From: Parcubacteria group bacterium
Lineage (GTDB): Bacteria; Patescibacteriota; Minisyncoccia; Phycocordibacterales; UBA2163
Direction of reading: 5' to 3'
DNA: 8,202 bases
NCBI GenBank assembly: GCA_016784285.1
Contig: JADHUX010000020.1
Coordinates: forward strand, 1 to 8,202
Both the position numbers and the translations under genes were made by a program. The first letter of the stretch is position 1. The number at the start of each line of letters is the position of its first letter. A model generated the notes under the pieces. It had not been told where the DNA came from and made no database searches. It saw nothing but the letters and a program-made list of their open reading frames with translations. Below, one piece after another: positions 5,738 to 8,202 of this stretch.

Positions 5738-6553
5738 ATGGAAACAATACAGTTTATAGTAGCAATATCTTATTTTATATTCGGAGTAATTGTCGGAAGT
5801 TTTTTAAATGTTGTTGCTCTAAGACATAATACAGGTCAGACAGTTTTAGGAAGATCAAATTGTTTTTCTTGTGGGAAAAACCTATCATGGTTTGAGCTTA
5901 TCCCTATTTTTTCATTTATATTTCAACTTGGTAAATGTAGAGTATGTAAAAGCAAAATATCCTGGCAGTATCCTTTTATTGAGCTAACTACTGGGCTTAT
6001 TTTCTTAGGAATATTTTTGAAAATCTCAGATTTATTATTTATTTCTCCCATACAGCTAATACTTACAAGTATTTATTTTATAGTAATATTTTCTATACTT
6101 ATTGTTATTTTGGTTTATGATTTACGACATAAGATAATACCAGATGATTTGGTCTATACTTTTGCTACATTGTCACTTGCGAGCATGTTTTTTGATTTTT
6201 CTACTTTTGAACTTTCAATACCGACATTGTTACCAGTATTTTCTGGTCCTATATTGTTTGCTCCATTTTTCCTACTATGGTTTGTGTCGTCAGGTAGGTG
6301 GATAGGCTTGGGTGACGGTAAGTTAGCTTTAGGTATCGGTTGGTTTCTAGGACTATCTCTAGGAGCAAGTGCAATAATGATATCGTTTTGGGTTGGTGCA
6401 GTGGTCGGGATATTTCTTATGTTAATTTCTGCATTGTATTTAAGCAAAAAACGACTTACAATGAAGAGTGAGATACCATTTGGACCATTTTTAATATTAG
6501 GATTAATATTAGTATTTTTCTTTGAAATAGATATTCTCAATTTTATTTTATGA
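5738..6553 (+). CDS. pilD: Prepilin peptidase / N-methyltransferase PilD
   Basis: Inner-membrane aspartyl protease that removes prepilin leaders and methylates the new N-terminal Phe; 271 residues, normal for the family. The N-terminal domain starts with GVIVGSFLNVVALR (16-29). The cytosolic zinc-binding tetracysteine is intact (C42xxC45 and C67xxC70). The A24 peptidase domain carries both catalytic aspartates: D128 in VYDLRHKIIPD and D193 in GLGDGK, plus the closing PFGPFL (247-252). Several hydrophobic segments span most of the chain. The substrates are presumably the pilin just upstream and the three pseudopilins downstream, with which it forms an operon; its TGA stop overlaps the next ATG by four bases (ATGA). 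The start is supported by the promoter close before it and the family's N-terminus. No Shine-Dalgarno is present. Confidence 0.96.
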   Translation: METIQFIVAISYFIFGVIVGSFLNVVALRHNTGQTVLGRSNCFSCGKNLSWFELIPIFSFIFQLGKCRVCKSKISWQYPFIELTTGLIFLGIFLKISDLLFISPIQLILTSIYFIVIFSILIVILVYDLRHKIIPDDLVYTFATLSLASMFFDFSTFELSIPTLLPVFSGPILFAPFFLLWFVSSGRWIGLGDGKLALGIGWFLGLSLGASAIMISFWVGAVVGIFLMLISALYLSKKRLTMKSEIPFGPFLILGLILVFFFEIDILNFIL

Positions 6554-7164
6554 AATCTAAAAACACTTCTCATTCTTCATCTATAATATCTCGTCTACAC
6601 AATAAGAAACACGCTGGTTTTTCTCTGGTAGAGCTTTTAGTATCAGTTGCTATTTTTGTTATTATAACTAGTGTAATTTTAGCAAAACATTCAAAATTTT
6701 CTGGGACACTTTTGGTTGAAAACCTTGCATATGACGTAGCTTTGTCTATAAGAAAAGCCCAAGTATTTGGATTAAGTATTAGAGAGTCTAGCCCAGGTGT
6801 GTTTGATACTGGGTACGGAGTGCATTTTGATACAAGTAGTAATAATTCCTACATCTTTTTCAAAGATACTAATAAAAATAAAAAATACGACGATTCTTCT
6901 GAAGTATTGGAGACTTTTAGTATAGGTAAGGGTAATACAATAGCGCAGTTTTGCACAACTCTTTTTACAGGGGTAGAAAAATGTTCACCTTCGGGCATAA
7001 CATATCTTGATATAATTTTTGAGAGACCAAATCCTGACGCTATCATAAAGACTAATCTAACAGGGGATACTTATGCTTCTGCACAAATCACCGTATCGTC
7101 TCCGGAGGGTGTAGAGTGGAATATTGAAACGATAACGACTGGACAAATATCTATACAAGAGTAA
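6550..7164 (+). CDS. Type IV minor pilin / pseudopilin, FimT/GspH-like
   Basis: Prepilin-like protein of 204 residues. The leader is long (23 residues, Lys/His/Ser-rich) and ends in AG, followed by FSLVELLVSVAIF with E28 as Glu+5; PilD should cleave after G23. The stretch SIRKAQVFGLSIRES (66-80) resembles the helix following the membrane segment in FimT/GspH proteins. Around 106-118 an Asp/Asn-rich segment DTNKNKKYDDSSE looks like a calcium-binding EF-hand-type loop. C135 and C145 could form a disulfide. It overlaps pilD by four bases, implying translational coupling, which also supports this start over any later one (no other early ATG precedes the signal). It probably belongs to the pilus tip/priming complex. 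The FimT/GspH assignment rests on order, length and general pattern. Confidence 0.8.
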   Translation: MKSKNTSHSSSIISRLHNKKHAGFSLVELLVSVAIFVIITSVILAKHSKFSGTLLVENLAYDVALSIRKAQVFGLSIRESSPGVFDTGYGVHFDTSSNNSYIFFKDTNKNKKYDDSSEVLETFSIGKGNTIAQFCTTLFTGVEKCSPSGITYLDIIFERPNPDAIIKTNLTGDTYASAQITVSSPEGVEWNIETITTGQISIQE

Positions 7165-7185
7165 TGGCAAAATATAAAACGAAAA

Positions 7186-7791
7186 ATGCAAAAAAACAGC
7201 AAAAAAAATAAGACAATAAACAGTAAACGTGGATTTTCGTTGATAGAGATGCTTGTAGCAACTGCATTGTTTAGTGCAGTGATGCTTATCGGTGTAGGGT
7301 CGCTTTTAGCTCTTATTGATGCAAACAAAAAAGCTCAAGCTCTTAACTCTGTTATGAATAATCTCAACTTTGCTATTGAGAGTATGTCTAGAAAGATGAG
7401 GGTTGGTACAACATACCACTGTGAGTTTTCAAACAATATTCCGCCACCAAACATTAACCAATCAAAAGACTGTACAGGAGGAGGTAAACTTCTTGCTTTT
7501 GAGCCTTCAGGAGGTACCCCAGATGACTCAAGTGATCAAATCGTATATAGAATAAACGGTACTCGTATTGAAAAATCAGAAAGTGGAGGTACACCAGGAT
7601 CATTTATAAACATTACAGCGTCAGAAGTTACTATAGACGATCTTTCTTTCTATGTTGATGGTACTTCGTCAAGTGACAATTTACAGCCAAGGATAGTGAT
7701 GATAATAAGTGGATCCGCTGGTGTTAAAGAGAAGATCAAGACAGAGTTTAATCTACAGACGATGGTGTCACAAAGAGTATTAGATATATAA
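7186..7791 (+). CDS. Type IV minor pilin / pseudopilin, PilW/GspJ-like
   Basis: Prepilin-like protein of 201 residues with a basic leader (MQKNSKKNKTINSKRG), cleavage expected after G16, and the helix FSLIEMLVATALFSAVM with E21 as Glu+5. The next segment (ANKKAQALNSVMNNLNFAIESMSRKMR) continues the N-terminal helix and resembles PilW/GspJ proteins. The C-terminal part is predicted extracellular, with C79 and C96 and Gly/Ser-rich loops, ending NLQTMVSQRVLDI. It starts 21 bases after the previous gene, with an A-rich upstream and no Shine-Dalgarno, and is followed after 2 bases by the next pseudopilin gene. The exact subunit name is uncertain; membership in the pilin family is clear. Confidence 0.8.
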   Translation: MQKNSKKNKTINSKRGFSLIEMLVATALFSAVMLIGVGSLLALIDANKKAQALNSVMNNLNFAIESMSRKMRVGTTYHCEFSNNIPPPNINQSKDCTGGGKLLAFEPSGGTPDDSSDQIVYRINGTRIEKSESGGTPGSFINITASEVTIDDLSFYVDGTSSSDNLQPRIVMIISGSAGVKEKIKTEFNLQTMVSQRVLDI

Positions 7792-7793
7792 AA

Positions 7794-8202
7794 ATGTTAA
7801 AAAATAGTAAAAAAATAAAAAATAGAAAACAAAATGGCTTTACACTTATTGAGGCACTTGTTGCTATAGCTATACTTACTGTTTCTATTGCAGGACCTAT
7901 TACTATCGCGTCTAAAGGTCTTGCTTCTGCGGTATTTGCAAGGGATCAGATTACTGCATTTTATCTTGCACAAGAAGCAGTTGAGTTTATAAGAAATCAG
8001 CGTGATGAAAACAATATAAAAGGTGGTAATTGGCTCGCAGGTCTTAATGTATGTTCAAATGGTTCAGCATGTACTATTGATGTACAAAATAATAATATTA
8101 AAAATTGCCCTGGTGATGTATGTGATGTTCTTAAGTATGACGATAATACAAATTTTTATAATTATTCAACTGGCGACGACTCTATCTTTACACGGAAAGT
8201 TA
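7794..8202 (+). CDS. Type IV minor pilin / pseudopilin, PilV/GspI-like, 3' end outside window
   Basis: The open frame from the ATG at 7794 runs off the right edge after 136 complete codons. It has a Lys/Asn-rich leader ending in NG, cleavage expected after G15, then FTLIEALVAIAILTVSIAG with E20 as Glu+5. The following ARDQITAFYLAQEAVEFIRNQRD (49-71) is characteristic of PilV/GspI-type minor pilins. Four cysteines (87, 93, 105, 110) lie in the visible globular part, enough for two disulfides. It begins 2 bases after the preceding stop, so it is in the pilD operon. A PilX/GspK-type gene may follow beyond the window. Confidence 0.85.
   Translation, partial: MLKNSKKIKNRKQNGFTLIEALVAIAILTVSIAGPITIASKGLASAVFARDQITAFYLAQEAVEFIRNQRDENNIKGGNWLAGLNVCSNGSACTIDVQNNNIKNCPGDVCDVLKYDDNTNFYNYSTGDDSIFTRKV

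Noticed and set aside
7164..7211. 15-codon frame starting at an ATG overlapping the FimT-like gene's stop
   Set aside because: Lys-rich and very short, and out of frame with the PilW-like gene; no recognisable peptide. At most a coupling device.
626..7328. Antisense open frames of 60-139 codons opposite the pilus genes
   Set aside because: All lie opposite strongly recognisable genes, have no family motifs and carry low-complexity translations expected of complementary strands.

Overview
This window looks like the type IV pilus (T4P) locus of a Candidate Phyla Radiation (Patescibacteria) bacterium, most likely of the Parcubacteria group. Three things suggest this: an AT-rich sequence with Lys/Asn-rich proteins; protein motifs I associate with Parcubacteria (a GspG-like pilin with a Cys-containing C-terminus, a lone receiver with a YIIKANT end, and a PilT P-loop reading GPVGQGKTT); and no Shine-Dalgarno sequence at any start. 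TGA is a normal stop (it ends pilD) and none occurs inside a gene, which argues against the TGA-as-glycine lineages. The lineage call rests on recalled family features, not a database search.

Layout, all genes on the + strand. 1-1535: the C-terminal ~90% of the extension ATPase PilB, entering from the left edge. 1547-2266: a compact REP/RAYT-like unit, a Y1 (HUH) transposase gene bracketed by two copies of a GC-rich palindrome in opposite orientation, with a third copy inside the transposase reading frame. 2305-5046: a promoter, then a tight run of a stand-alone response regulator, the retraction ATPase PilT and the platform protein PilC. 5047-5181: a 135-bp intergenic region with candidate promoters, a hairpin, a tandem 10-mer and one consensus DnaA box. 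5182-5655: the probable major pilin. 5679-5721: a perfect 42-nt palindrome (bidirectional terminator) whose right arm runs into the next promoter. 5738-8202: prepilin peptidase PilD followed by three pseudopilin/minor-pilin genes (FimT/GspH-like, PilW/GspJ-like, PilV/GspI-like), the last cut by the window edge.

How it works together: PilD would cleave and methylate the four prepilins. PilC would be the inner-membrane platform. PilB would power extension and PilT retraction. The pseudopilins probably form the tip or priming complex, and the receiver protein may couple a histidine kinase to one of the ATPases. PilM/N/O and PilQ-type genes are not in this window.

The most unusual parts are the palindrome/transposase unit splitting pilB from the rest of the cluster, with one palindrome translated as part of the transposase, and a repeated pattern of -10 boxes a few bases before start codons that points to near-leaderless mRNAs.
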